Of a stretch of DNA of 64,000 nt, positions 46,091 through 57,619 are shown one piece after another. Both the position numbers and the translations under genes were made by a program. The DNA comes from Chinchilla lanigera (lineage: Eukaryota; Chordata; Mammalia; Rodentia; Chinchillidae): the NCBI RefSeq assembly GCF_000276665.1, contig NW_004955425.1, positions 21,170,794 through 21,234,793 on the forward strand, in the 5' to 3' direction. Numbering within the stretch: position 1 is the first letter of the stretch; each line of letters starts with the position of its first letter. The notes beneath the pieces were generated by a model, which made no database searches, had not been told where the DNA came from, and was given only the letters and a program-made list of their open reading frames with translations.

Positions 46091-46483
46091 ACTACTCAGC
46101 CATAAAGAAAGATACTTTAAGTGAAATAAATCAGTTTCAAGAGTAAATATCACACTGTTTCTCTGGTGTGAGAAACATTAAGTATAAATAAAGACCAAAG
46201 TGTACAATAGGTATTGTGAAATTGGAAGAAATGTTTCAAAAGAAAGGGGAACTAGGTGGGGAGGGGGAGATGGAAAGGAAGGAGGGGAAAAAAAATGATA
46301 AAAGGAGAATAAAATGGAAACGAAGCTTGTAAATAAGTAGGGGAAGAGGGGTTGAAAGGAGGGGAGAGGACTGGGGAAAAAAGAGGAATATATCATTTAC
46401 AGATACAAATTCCCTGTGATGAATATGATCATTATGTATATCTAAATTGTACCAATAAACTGAATAAAAAATACAAATTTTTG

Positions 46484-46979
46484 AGACAGATTTGGGCAGA
46501 CCTTGTTTGGCACTGCCTTGTTTTTATTATTCTATTCTTGAAAATAACAAATTTTTGAAACTTCTACTCACACTATCCTGTATTCTACAAGCCTCACCGA
46601 GCTGTCCTTCTCGCTAGGGTGCTGCCTTAATTCAGGCTCTCATCACCTCCTGCCCAAAGTGTAGTTCACAGACTTCTGTTTTAAGATCACAGAATACTTT
46701 CTTCTAACAAAAGCAGGGAGGAAGTCTGGCTTATAGATAGAAAAGATCTGCTTTGGTTAGAGTAAGTGTGGGGCCAAATCCCCGCAAGCTCTCCCCCAAC
46801 ATCCATCCATTCATCCATTCACTAAAGCCGGTGGCTGAGTCTATTAAATTAATTTCCAGATCAGGCCTCCTGACTCTAGCCTCATATCTTTACAATCTAC
46901 TGTCCATCATGGTAGTAGAATTAATTTTCTGAAACTCAAAGCTGCTCTGATCCCAGTCCTTTATAGATGCTTTCAATTG
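46484..46979. other. Intergenic gap
   Basis: No gene. A short (CATC)n-like tract lies at 46800-46823. Confidence 0.5.
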
Positions 46980-47230
46980 TCTCCTTTTTGTCTTCTGATT
47001 GACATTTCATCCTGTTAGAGTTTGGCTTTGGCCTTCCTTCTTCTTTTGGTGTTATGACTTGTCCCCACAAGGTGGTATTCCCTAGCATGTCAGGGACATT
47101 CATGTTCACTTGCCTCTGTTTGTGCTGCTCTCTGCCTAGAGCACCTACTTCCTCTTTCCCACCATGATATTGTACTTCTTATAATCCAAATACTCCCTCC
47201 TCAGTTAAGTCCCCCTGGTGACCATGACCC
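46980..47230 (-). mobile_element. L2 3'-end fragment (antisense)
   Basis: CCTAGCATGTCAGGGACATT, GCTCTCTGCCTAGAGCACC, TACTCCCTCCTCAGTTAAG and CCCCCTGGTGACCATGACC follow the reversed L2 3' end. Confidence 0.55.
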
Positions 47231-47452
47231 CCTTGCTCAACCTCTGTCATATGGTTAGGTGTGGAGAAGGACATTCTTTGATTGATTAGAAAGCACTGAG
47301 GATACACAATGATTTGTTTATTGTGGCAAAAATGAACTGAAACCTTTTACCTGAAGATAAGAGTGTGTTTGAATTTCAGGAGATCCCTACTTTTTAGTCT
47401 TGCCATGCACTGTAAAACTTAATGGGAAGTAAGGACTGTGATTGTAGTGGAT

Positions 47453-47835
47453 TGACAGCTGGTGGTCAACTTATAACCCCTAGCTGAACTGAGTAAGCGT
47501 GGTGCTGGGTGTAGCAGGCCCACCAGAGGATTGTTGCCAGCAGCATAAGAGGCAGAATTGGAGAAGGATTATCCCTTAATTACTAAATTAATTATCCCTT
47601 AATTACTAATTGGTGTCCACCCATTTGTACTAGCTATGCCCTTAGTTCTCACTCAATAAAAGGTGACTGAGATTGGTAATCAGGGCTGCAGTCCCAGAGG
47701 CTGTAAGCCCCCTGATCCCAGATTTTTGCCTCTCTGTTTTTCTTGTCTCTCACTTTTCTTTTCATCCGTGGGCACCTCATTCTTGGGACCTGTCACTCTG
47801 GTTAGAACGACGGTTAGGTGCCTTGTATCTGACCA
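47453..47835 (+). mobile_element. LTR-like element sharing its start with the L1 monomer sequence
   Basis: Begins TGTAGTGGATTGACAG. The first ~115 bp is the reverse complement of 57245-57360 and ~490-598. After GGAGAAGGA it departs into sequence that looks like an LTR: a 23-bp tandem repeat (TTATCCCTTAATTACTAA at ~47569 and ~47592), AATAAA at ~47656, then a pyrimidine-rich U5-like segment (CTTGTCTCTCACTTTTC). The right end and target-site duplication were not found. Confidence 0.45.
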
Positions 47836-50439
47836 CCCAGCTCGAAGGTGGATAGCTTATTTTATTCATCATTATATCTGTAAGGTTTAATGTCATCAGT
47901 ATGCCATTGAGTAGGAATACCACATTGGTTTTATTTTATAGACCAATTCCTCCTGATTGGTAGTAGTTTCCTGAAATACCATCTTGAAAAAGATACTGTC
48001 TTGTCTAGCATCCATGGAGAAGTACCTGATATGCTAGTCATTATCTGCTTTGAGCCAGGGTGTGGAGAGTGGAAACATGCTTGCTATGCTTCTGTCTTCT
48101 TGGCAGTAAAGGCACAATCAATATTTACTGTGAATAAATGAGTGAATTTGTTTTTCTTAAATTATGAAAGTTTGTCTATGGCCATACCACCCTGAACATG
48201 CCCGATCTCTTCTAAAATTATGAAATTTGGCATTTTAGAAGTTCAGACCACATTTCCCTTAAGTCCAGACAGCTTTTGAAGATTTGATTTTCTTGGGTGA
48301 CAGGTGTCTGACCTTGGGACAGAACTGATGTTGCAGCACATGTGGGCATGCTCTCTGAGGGGGAGCAGCCCTGGGCAGGGTCAGTCTGGAGGAAGGCTTT
48401 GGATGTTGGCTTCTGGGTAGGTTCCAGAACTGATGGCACGTGAGGGCAATGGAATGTAGACATCCATAAGACGTCTTGACCCTGTGGTGCTAGCTATATA
48501 TTGAGAAAAAAAGCTCCAGAAAAAGGCTCAAACAAAGCTTAAAAATGGCTTTCACAAAAGGCTCAGTAAGACATTGGGCACAAGTGGCGCTACTACAGTA
48601 CAAGCAGTAAAATGAGACCAAGTCGGGGCGTGGGCTAACGCTGCTCAGTGACAGGAAGGAACGAGGTGGATGTGCGTGGCTTGCATCTCCAGGGCTCCAC
48701 TGATGCACAGTGGGCCCGGTGGGATGGGTCTGAGGGAATAACGGTGGGAAGGTGAAGCTGGCTGAGTCTGGAGACCAGCGCTGCCCCTAGCCGAGAGGGA
48801 TGAAGGGTTCCGGCAGGCATGGCAGGCACTCCGCCAGTGGAAAAGGGGTTATCTGAGACTGTGTGAGTTACCACAGGGGAATGTCAGTGCAGCAGGGGGT
48901 CACCCGCTTGGAGAGAGGTGGGAATAGAGCAAAGCCTGTGTAACCCAGGTTGGAACCAGCACACTGACTCCTTAGTTCTGTGTTCTGATGAGATCTGAGG
49001 CACAGTTCAAGTCACAGAAACTTTAAGAAAATCAGTCTCTGAGAACTCAGCTGTTGAGAAATAGCTGTCAGAGCCTCAGCCTATTCTCCTGTCACTTTTC
49101 TTGAGAATTTAATTGATGTCATAACAACAACGGGCAAGGAGCATTTTGAGCAGAGTGGCTAATTAAGGCACCAGGGAGAGTTTAGTGACGGAGCATGGAG
49201 GTCTCAGGTGGTTTCAAACCTCCCCAGGCCTTTGCTGCAGAATCAGCAGACTGCTGCTCTTCTGGCAGTTTATTCTTTGCTTTGTTTGCAGTAAAGGCAC
49301 TTCAGGGACAGAGTGAAAATGAGAGAACCGTTCCACTGCAGGTGTTTCAAGACTGAACTAAGATCTGGAGCTCCCTGAGGGCTAGTCCAGAGGAAGAGGA
49401 TGAGATGAATGACCCTCCTTGAGGGTGAGATGAATGACCTCGGTTCAAATCTTAGTGCCTAAATTGGGTGTGGCCCACAGCATCTGCCATGTCACCCAGC
49501 TAAAACCTATTCAGCTTCTGCAGTGACAAGGGCTTCAGAGCACCCTGGACACCTGAGTGCAGGGTCAGCACGGTCTCACCTGCGAGACACGCTTGTGTGC
49601 TAGAGCCCTGGTGTTCAGGGTCCTTCCTGATGTTAGTGCCAACACAATCGGGACCCTCCCAGCTGCCCCAGGCCAGTGCACGGGCTTCTTCCACTCATTT
49701 GTCACAGGCAGGAATTCGGCTCCTCTCAGGTTGTTAAACCCAGATCACAAACCATCTGCTCCTTGTGTTTTCCCAGGTTGCAAACTTAATCCTGGGAAGA
49801 TGGAGTGTTTTGCTAACTCTGCAGCTATTCGTCTCCCTGCTGGACACACTTCAGGGCAGCGGGGTGTTTTTCTAATGATAACGTCTCTCTCCTGAAGCTG
49901 GACTCATTTAAAATATCAGACATCAGCAGTGTTCCAAGGAAACGTTACAGCTGATCAGGCAGAAAGGCCTCTGGAAATGTCTTTGTGTCTATCTGCAACC
50001 CAGTGCCCTCTTCTTTCACAAAGAAAAGATTTAACCTTCACGAAGTTTAGTGTGGAAGTTTTCTCTGTCCCTTATCAATGACTTCCCAAGCGCTGTTGTA
50101 GCCTCCAATTGCACCATGGCAGGGAGACACATTTTTTTGCCTACATCTGAGGGTGCCTAGGAGGTTCCTAGATATATTCAGCATAAAAAAGACAGGCCCC
50201 ATCCCCTCACCCAGGTGAGTAGTGGTCTCAGGAGACTTGAATCTCTGGTCTCATTTACATGGACGCCTCCTGACATCCTAGAAGTACCTGAAGGCTTTCT
50301 GTGTTGTGTTCTGGAGGGAAGTTGACCACAAACTCTCTAGTGACTAAGGAGGTTGAACTGTTTGCATATGTATTGGCCACCTGGACCTTACTTTCTGTAC
50401 AGCGCTGGTTCAGATCTTCCCTATTTCTCTGTTGGTTTG
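47836..50439. other. Intergenic, no gene seen
   Basis: Apparently single-copy. Includes a small direct repeat (GAGATGAATGACC twice at 49402-49440). Open frames at 48218-48463, 48635-48874 and 49557-49895 have no recognisable content. Confidence 0.5.
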
Positions 50440-50690
50440 TATTTTCTCAGATAGTTTGTCTCAAACAAAGGTTGGAAAATTAGGGCCTGCTGACCTGCTG
50501 CCTATTTTTGTAAATAATGTTTACTGGAGCATTCCCATTAGCTTGTGCACACTGATGCTGCTTTCTTTGCTCTGACAGGGTCAAATATTGTGGTAGAGGC
50601 TTATGGCCTCTAAACTATTTACTGTCTGGTCCCTGAAGGAAAACATTTGTTGCCCCCCTGCCTCAATGAATCAACCCTTTCTAGGAAAAA
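50440..50690 (+). mobile_element. hAT-type DNA transposon remnant
   Basis: GGAAAATTAGGGCCTGCTGA, TATTTTTGTAAATAATGTTT, ATTCCCATTAGCTTGTGCA, AAACTATTTACTGTCTGGTC and GAAAACATTTGTTGCCC match the order of a common mammalian Charlie-like non-autonomous element. The family is not assigned. Confidence 0.55.
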
Positions 50691-51984
50691 AAATGCATAA
50701 CTATTTCATACACTAATCAGACGATCATAGAGAATTTAAGAAGAGTGAAAAACACCTGTACTGACAAGACATGTACAAGCATATTTACACAGTATTATTT
50801 GTAAGAATTTTAAAGGTTAATAATTTTTTACTTGGAGAACTGCAAATTTTTCTCTATACGTTCACTGGAATGTTTTAAAGATTTAAAATGGTTATAAACT
50901 TTCAAAACATAAAACTGAACAGAAAGAAAGTACAAATTGCCAAATGATACATAGACTAATATCAGATTATTATTTATATATAAAATTTGAAAATATGCAA
51001 ACAATCCACTATGTTGTAGATTAAGAATGCACAATGAGCTAGGTCACACTACAAAGCTGGGCCAAGCTGCTGGGTGCAGAGCTAGTTAAGATGACTCCCA
51101 GTTGGTGTAGCTCCAAAGCTGTGAGAAGCAAGAGGCTCTCCCAAGGACCTTTATTCCTCAAGGACACATGGCCAAAGGTGATAGTCTCAGAAGTCTTCAC
51201 AGAGTGCAGACAGAGTGCAAACCCACGGGCAACAGGATTGTTTAAACATGTGTCAATGCCTCCAACATCACTTTAGGCTGGAGGCCAATATATTGCTACA
51301 CTGTAATTTCTTGCTACACTACAGTTATAAATGCCTACATTTTATTTATTTGGTGAAGCATCAGGCCTCTTCAAGGTTTCAGTCCAGAGGGCTGGACCAT
51401 GTGTAGGGTAACGATACATAAAATATACAAGTACCAAATTCACAAAGTAGTTACTTCTGGGAAGGAACAGAAAAGAAAGAGTAAGAAGGCATCCTGTCTC
51501 TTATAACTGTGTTTCATTTCTTTAAAACATAGGGAAAAAGTGATAATTATCATTATTGAACTAAGTGACAAATAATCATTATTGAATTAAGCTAGGAGCA
51601 GACAATATGTGAGTCCACAGAGGTTAAGAGAGTTGGGGGACAGAACAGAACCAGAGTAGAAAATAAGAAAAACATATTTTAGGAGAGAAGAGAATGTTAG
51701 GAGCTAGCATATAATTTAGGTTGATATGCTTATTGTTTCTTATGCAACAAATATTTGTTGAGTGGATAAATTCATCACGTTGTATTGAACACTGTATAAA
51801 CAGGTACTCTGGGTGGGATATATTCATAATAATATATAGTTTTTCAGGATTAAAGGGAAGACTAGAGAATCAAGTTTTTGAAAGGAGGAGGACCCAGAGC
51901 CCTCCAGGGACCCAGTTGGCAGAACGTCATTAAGAACTGTCCAATCTTCCCTTCAATTTCAAATGGAGCCGATGTGTTAGGGAG
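50691..51984. other. Intergenic, no gene seen
   Basis: AT-rich. It has a short duplication of ATCATTATTGAA at ~51548-51585 and no coding content. Confidence 0.5.
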
Positions 51985-52335
51985 CTGATGTGTTAGTTCC
52001 CCTTCTGTTGCTGTGACAGAGTATTTGAGATGAGGTGCTTTATAAAGGGTAGGGTCTGTGCAGTTCTGACAGGTCTGGATCCCAGCATGAAGCACGGCAC
52101 TTGTGTCCCCTCAGCATCACGAGAGCCTTCCAGACAGCTCTGCATTGTAGGCTGAGGCACAGCAAGTGTGTCAGAGTTTTCTTCATAACAAAGCCACTCC
52201 CTAGAAAACCCAGTAATCTACAATGGATTAATCCATTTATGAGGGAAGAACCTTCAAGGCCCACTCACCTCCCAGACATCCTACCTCCAAGTATCATTAA
52301 CTTATGTATGTGGGGACAAAGTCTGTAAAACATGA
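51985..52335 (-). mobile_element. MaLR/MST-like LTR (antisense)
   Basis: TGTTAGTTCCCCTTCTGTTG, CTTTATAAAGGGTAGGGTCT, ATCCATTTATGAGGGAAGAA and CACTCACCTCCCAGACATCC fit a reversed ERVL-MaLR LTR. Confidence 0.55.
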
Positions 52336-52872
52336 AATTCAGAAAGCACACTCAAACTTTAGAACTTGAGGGAAGTCTTGGGCAAACACGAACTGGAAAG
52401 TGTGAGTGAGGGGCAGGTAGGTAGATGGCAGGTCGTGTGGAAGCTACAAAGATGACTCAGAAGGAGGCTGGCAAGGATTGGGGCCCAGAGCTCCAACAGG
52501 CCCACCGTTGACGGCTCCACTCACCTGCAGGGGCAAAAGGTGGAGCTGCCATGGGATGTCACCACACGAAGAGCATTCATTTGCAAGCTCTCTTCATCAG
52601 TGGGAGGGCAGATAACCCACCCAACCCATAGTTCCCAGGCACATCTTCACCCAGCACAGGATCCAACTTGGTCAGCAGACACTACTTCTTACCCAACACT
52701 GGAGGAAAGTGTGCGGGCACATCTGCCATGAGTCGGGATGAGGAGAGAAAGTCAGGTCAACGAAGCTTGAAACTGGTCCAGAGGAAAGAAGTGAAAGGGA
52801 GCTAGAAGGTTGGGCTAACATCGTGAAAACAGTGAACATACCTTGTAATGTATCAAGAAGTAGCTTGCCTGA
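52336..52872. other. Intergenic gap
   Basis: No gene or clear repeat. Confidence 0.5.
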
Positions 52873-52939
52873 GGGCTGGGGACATGGCTCAGTGGCACAG
52901 CGCCTGCCTGGCAAGCACGAGGTCATGAGTTTGATTCCC
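52873..52939 (+). mobile_element. Tail-less ID SINE
   Basis: ID body from GGGCTGGGGACATGGCTCAG to the B box region ending GATTCCC, with no ACCGG end and no A tail. It is bracketed by an imperfect repeat: GTAGCTTGCCT at 52860-52870 and GTAGCTTGGCT at 52940-52950. Confidence 0.85.
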
Positions 52940-52950
52940 GTAGCTTGGCT

Positions 52951-53274
52951 AGCTAAGTGTAAGAGCCCACACTATTGATACACCCCTACACCAGCTCTGC
53001 TATCAAGTATATTTATGTTACAGCATTTTGCAAACTGGTAAGATTTCTGTAAGCCTTTCCATCATTTTTCCTGGGCATTTAGTCATAATTTATTTAATTC
53101 TATCTGCATTAGTGTTGGTGCCTTTCATATCTCTCTGGGCCATTAGGTTTAAGTTGCTTATAAGGTTATAAGGATGGTGTCTTACTCATCTTGGCTTGCC
53201 TAAAATCAGGCACAGTCCTCCCCACACTGTCAGACTTTGATTCTGTCAGATGGAGAACAGCAAGGACAGGCACC
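52951..53274. other. Intergenic gap
   Basis: No gene or clear repeat. Confidence 0.5.
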
Positions 53275-53279
53275 ATGCC

Positions 53280-53629
53280 TGTTATCGTTTGTGTCTGTGT
53301 GTCCCCCCAAAGCCTCATGGGGCCATGGGGCAGGCTTTTAGAGTTTGACTGATTATGGGTGTGACAGCTACACCTGCCCTGGGGTGGATAGTTTCCATAT
53401 GTAAGGGAGAGGAAGAGGCTGCTTGCCGCGATTCCTGGCTTTTGTGCTTGTTGCTTTTGCTGTGTTCTGCTGCCAGGAGCTGTAGCCCTCTGCCATGCGC
53501 CACTTTGCCTTGTAACTTGCCAAGTACAGACTGAAACCTCCACAAACTGTAAGCGAAATAAACTTTTCCTTCCTTAATTTTGGTTGTCAAGTATTTTGTC
53601 CCAGCAACGAGAGGAAAGTAACTAAGACA
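53280..53629 (+). mobile_element. MaLR-type solo LTR with 5-bp target-site duplication
   Basis: TGTTATCGTTTGTG to CTAAGACA, 350 bp, with perfect ATGCC repeats at 53275-53279 and 53630-53634. Its 3' half (GAAATAAACTTTTCCTTCC, TATTTTGTCCCAGCAACGAG) is the reverse complement of the start of the LTR at 58204. Confidence 0.88.
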
Positions 53630-53634
53630 ATGCC

Positions 53635-54186
53635 CCACACCTGTGCTTCTCTAGAACCCAGTAAAGGCACAAGGATCACAGGCTGTGAACGACAGCCAAT
53701 CCCAAGCCTGACCTCCAGTAAGAAAAGGCCTCAGAAATGTAGCTCTGTCTGAACAGACTGACTTGAATCTGTGACCATCCAAGCGTTCCAAAAAGTTCCA
53801 AAAAGTATTCTATCTTTCCAAAAAAGACAGTGAGGGTCTACCTGAAATATAGGCTAGCCAGGAAGCTCCAGGGGCTGCCCCAATTCTGAACATCCCTGCA
53901 ACTGCTCTTACTACAAAACCCTGCACAAATTTATCTCTTGTTGACAAGCATCGATCCAAAAGGCGCAGAAATTATCAGTGAGAATGAGGAAAAGCATTTT
54001 CCATCCAAGCATTTCAAGTTCAGCTGCCCTGATTTTATTGGGCTGACTTGAGAATAAGTTCAAAAGGTCTAGTTCAGGCCCTGGCATCCATAAATCTGTT
54101 CTCATCACCTTCTGGGAAACAGTGCTGAAGATGGGTCTTCTACTGACTGCATATAAGGGGTGCACATTTTAGTGGGGATAGTTTCT
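53635..54186. other. Intergenic gap
   Basis: No gene. A small tandem repeat of GTTCCAAAAA lies at ~53785-53805. Confidence 0.5.
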
Positions 54187-54351
54187 TAGAAGGAAGGAAT
54201 GAAGGAAGGAAGGAGGGGGAAGAAAGGAAAGGGGAAGGAAGGGGAAGGAGAGAAGGAAGGGGGAAGGAAGGAGGAAGGAAGGAAAAAGGAAGGGGGAAGA
54301 AAGGAAGGAGGAAAGGGGGAAGGAAGGAAGGAGGGAGGGAGGGAGGGAGGA
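54187..54351 (+). repeat. (GGAA)n/(GGGA)n purine microsatellite
   Basis: About 165 bp of almost pure purines on the + strand. It explains the Lys/Gly/Glu-rich and Ser/Pro/Leu-rich open frames on the two strands, which are not genes. Confidence 0.95.
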
Positions 54352-55189
54352 ATTGATTTATCCTCGTCCAGAAGATATTTGTACCCATTTCATTGGCATC
54401 CCCAGTCCTGTGAATTTCCAGGCAGCCTCTCCCTAATGCGGCCTAACTGGGGCCAGGAACGAAATACGCCCACCCAGGCCCTGTCTGAGCGAACCCTGGG
54501 GCTGATATTTGCTCCCAGCGCTGTGCAGCGCCAGCTCCAGCTGTGCTCAGGTCGTCAGGGCCAGAAGCACAGCAAATGTCAGCGGCAGTTTTATCTGGTA
54601 GGTGGCCTGGGGGGTGATTATTATTTCTTCCTTGTATTTTCTGGATCAGGTGGATTTTTTGACAACTAAATATCACTTATTTCACATGAGAAAAGCTGTA
54701 TGGACATTTTTCAAAAGGTTCAACAGTGCAGGGGGCTTTTGTGCTCTCCAAACACTTTCTGCGTAGGACAGTCACGTCCCAGCCCCTGCCCTGCTCCTTC
54801 TCCCCTCGGTGCCTCCCCGAACCCGCTGACATTCTCCCCTCCTATAACACGCAGCTTCTTATGTTCTTGTAGTGATCTCTTATAATTTTTAAATTGATTT
54901 TAATGTTCTTGAATAATTCATTTTGGAGCACTCAAGTAATAATGCGAGTAAATCTTTCCTGTAAAAGTTAAACTTCCCCAAGTGTCTCCTTCCCTCCTGC
55001 TATCAGTGGGTGTCTCCCTTCCAGATCTTTCTGTTGTGCACATATTCGCACACACCACAGAGGCCACGTAGTCCTGTTTGCTTTCTTTTCTAGTTTCATA
55101 CATAGCACCCTGATTTCAGTCTCTGCAGTTGCCTTTCTTTTCTCATGTTTCCTTTCTTTCTAATGTTGAAGATCTATCCATTTGACAAC
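54352..55189. other. Intergenic gap
   Basis: Moderately GC-rich at 54420-54600, then AT-rich. No gene recognised. Confidence 0.5.
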
Positions 55190-55560
55190 TACTTATTTTA
55201 AAATGTAACATACTAAGGTATATCTGGTAATTGTCCATTCCCTGACATCCAGATTGTTTCTTGACTTCTGTTGTTACAGCCAGTGAGTACACTGGGCCCA
55301 CCTCCTCATGCATGAGGGTGAGTATTTCCTTATGCTTCCACTGGGATTATGTGAACACATTTGTTTCCTCACCTCCTGACCAAATCCAAACGGTGTCAAA
55401 CTTTTACATTATTGCCAATCTGATGATGTGCAAGTATATTATTGCTTGAACTTTTCTGATTATTAGTGAGATTGAGCATATTTTCTTAAGTTTATTTGTA
55501 TTTTGTCTTGTGTAAATTGCCTACTCATATTCTTTTCATATTTTTCTTTTTGGCTGAGGG
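55190..55560 (-). mobile_element. Old L1 fragment (antisense)
   Basis: GTGTCAAACTTTTACATTAT, ATCTGATGATGTGCAAGTAT and GTGAGATTGAGCATATTTTC correspond to the reversed 3' part of an ancient L1 ORF2. Highly diverged. Confidence 0.5.
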
Positions 55561-55651
55561 TTTGTAAAAATTCTTTAAATGAGCTAAGCCTTAGTCACTT
55601 AGACGCAGTGCAAAAATCTTTCCTCTGGTTTTGCCTTAATTTTAGTTTTAT

Positions 55652-55867
55652 TTATGGTGTCTGTTGTCCATTTTTATGTTCTCTGGTTATTTTTAAGGTG
55701 TTTCTCATTAACCGGCCACTGATAATGGCCCTGTCCTCTGGTTGGTCACTTTGGCTGCCCATAATTTCCATAGAATTTTTAATTTCCTGAATTTCTGTTT
55801 GGAGTCTTTTTATTACTCTTTCTTTTCTATATTGGTCATGTATGTTTTGCATTATTTTGTTTAGCAT
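55652..55867 (-). pseudogene. L1 ORF1 coiled-coil remnant
   Basis: A 71-residue open piece with ERVIKRLQTEIQEIKNSMEI, the leucine/lysine/glutamate coiled-coil signature of L1 ORF1p. It is only the N-terminal part; the rest of ORF1 is missing. Confidence 0.65.
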
Positions 55868-56763
55868 TTCTATATTTTTATTAGTGTCTTCTGTAGATTT
55901 GTTGATTATTTTATTTGGCGCAATATCTTATTATTCACATTAATGGGGTCTTGGCAAATCCCTTATTGATCTGTTTGTTATCTCCCCTGATATCATTTTG
56001 AATAATTCAGGTGTGTGACTTTGGGTTTCCTCACCTTTGATGTCACATGGATCAGCTTTGGGGAGGTAGAAGTTTTTGGAGACATTTTGTCGGCTTGTCT
56101 TATTATGTTTCTATTTGCTTGTTTGTTTGCTTGTGTTGAGGTTTGTGTTTTGTTTGTAGTGGGAAGCTTTTTTCCTAGTATAGAGACCTCTTAAGTTAAT
56201 GTCTACTTTGCAGTGGTGTCCTCTGGGCATGGCTAACTAGTAGCCTTTGCCTCTGTCCCTGGATCCAACCATTTACTGGAGCTGAGAGATTACAGCATTT
56301 TTGACCTCATACTCAGTTTCCCAAGAATGGGCTACAGTAGTGTTAATGACCCCAAGATAATCAGATATTAACAACCCAAGAAAACCAATTAATAGCAACA
56401 GCTATGTCACCTTGACTATACTAATAAAAGCAGCACTGATTATAGACTGAATAGTGACAAACCTTAAAGAGTACCTGTGTTGGTTTGGGGGATATTTACA
56501 AGGGGAACAGTATAATATAGGACATATATTTTATATGATTATTTATAATAGTCACCCAAAGAGTCATATAGAAGAGAGTGCAGGAAATCCGTCCACACAC
56601 TAAGACCAAGGAATCTAGCCAAGGGCCTGGATCCCATGGGTGTCCTGTATGAGTCCATCTGAAGACCTAGAGCTCATAGCAATGCCTCCCACAAGTCCAA
56701 CTGGAGGCCCAGAGCCCATAACAATATCTCATGCAGGCCTGTTTCACGGATCTGTGCTGCAGA

Positions 56764-57360
56764 GGCCCAAAGGTCAGTGGTGGAATCTAGGAAGTCTGTT
56801 CCAGTGCAATGAAGAATCTATGCTAGCAGGTTGAGGGATGTGCACTGGAGCCAGGAAGCAACATGCACAGTAAGAACCACAGCACTCCTGAAAGGTATCA
56901 CAGCCATCCTCAGCAACAGTGAGGTCCCGAGCTCCTCCAATGATCAGGAAAGCTGAGTTCCCATCAGGAAAACCAACGCGACAAGCTTTTTCAGACTGAG
57001 CTGTGCACCTTCTTCCCCTCCAGAGCCAGGAAGCGATGCTCAAAGCGAGGACCAGAGCTTCCCCAAAGTGAACCAAAGCCATTCGCAGTGCCAGCAAGGT
57101 ACCAAGCACCTCTGAGGATGAAAACAGCCAAGTTCATCAGGAAAGCCAGCATGACAAGCTCCTCCAACAGAACCAAGAGCTCCTTACAGCTTCCACCAGC
57201 TCCCAACAGCCTTACTTTGCTCCCAACAACCTAACTTCTTCTCCAGTTCTGCCTCTTATGCTGCTACCAACAGTCTCCAGGTGGGCCTCCCACACCCAGC
57301 ACCACGCTAACTCAGTTCAGCTGGGGGTTGACCACTTGCTGTCAATCCACTACAGTACCA
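56764..57360 (-). repeat. L1 5'-promoter-like monomer array (copy B)
   Basis: Homologous to 1-600 along its full length. The two tandem units are marked by CACAGCCATCCTC (~56900) and CCAAAGCCATTCGC (~57074), about 174 bp apart. On the - strand it starts TAGTGGATTGACAG, at the same base as the other two copies in the window, so that is a true element terminus. Confidence 0.65.
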
Positions 57361-57619
57361 TTTTTAATTATAGAAAAGAAATCTATAATTGTAGTTTGAA
57401 TACGAAGACAAACCAAATATTCACCTACTATTGACCTATAGTAAATAAGTCATGGAACCTATTTACTATGTGGCACAACTTTACCTCTACTAACAATGGA
57501 ATAGTACTTAACAGCAATAGCATAAAATTAATTAGTGATCTAGAGATTCACAAAGTTTGGTAATTGTACTTGTAAAGGCAGAGGGAGTGGGGAACCAGTG
57601 AATCCAAAAAGCAAAATTT
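57361..57619. other. Unassigned segment between the two halves of L1 number 3
   Basis: AT-rich. It does not match the other L1 copies in the window and has no coding content. Confidence 0.4.

Larger units (their letters stand above)
39626..46468 (+). mobile_element. Full-length L1 retrotransposon (number 2)
   Basis: 6.8 kb between perfect 15-bp duplications (39611-39625, 46469-46483). Order: 5' UTR 39626-~41290, ORF1 remnant ~41290-42230, inter-ORF region, ORF2 remnant ~42480-46090, 3' UTR with purine-rich GGAGGGG tract (46250-46380) and an A-rich end. An ID SINE has split ORF1 at 41934-42053. All frames are disrupted, so it is dead, but the complete 5' end makes it useful for defining the subfamily. 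Confidence 0.92.
55560..57360 (-). mobile_element. Inverted 5' part of L1 number 3 (5' UTR and ORF1)
   Basis: Read on the - strand: promoter-like monomers (57360-56764), tether (56763-~55900) alignable to the 5' UTR of L1 number 2, then ORF1. It stands head to head with the + strand ORF2 sequence that starts near 57620. That arrangement is the signature of twin-primed L1 insertion, although the ~260 bp between 57360 and 57620 is not explained. Confidence 0.7.

Noticed and set aside
54140..54669. 156-residue + strand and 82-residue - strand open frames
   Set aside because: They are translations of the GGAA microsatellite, with no protein-like composition.
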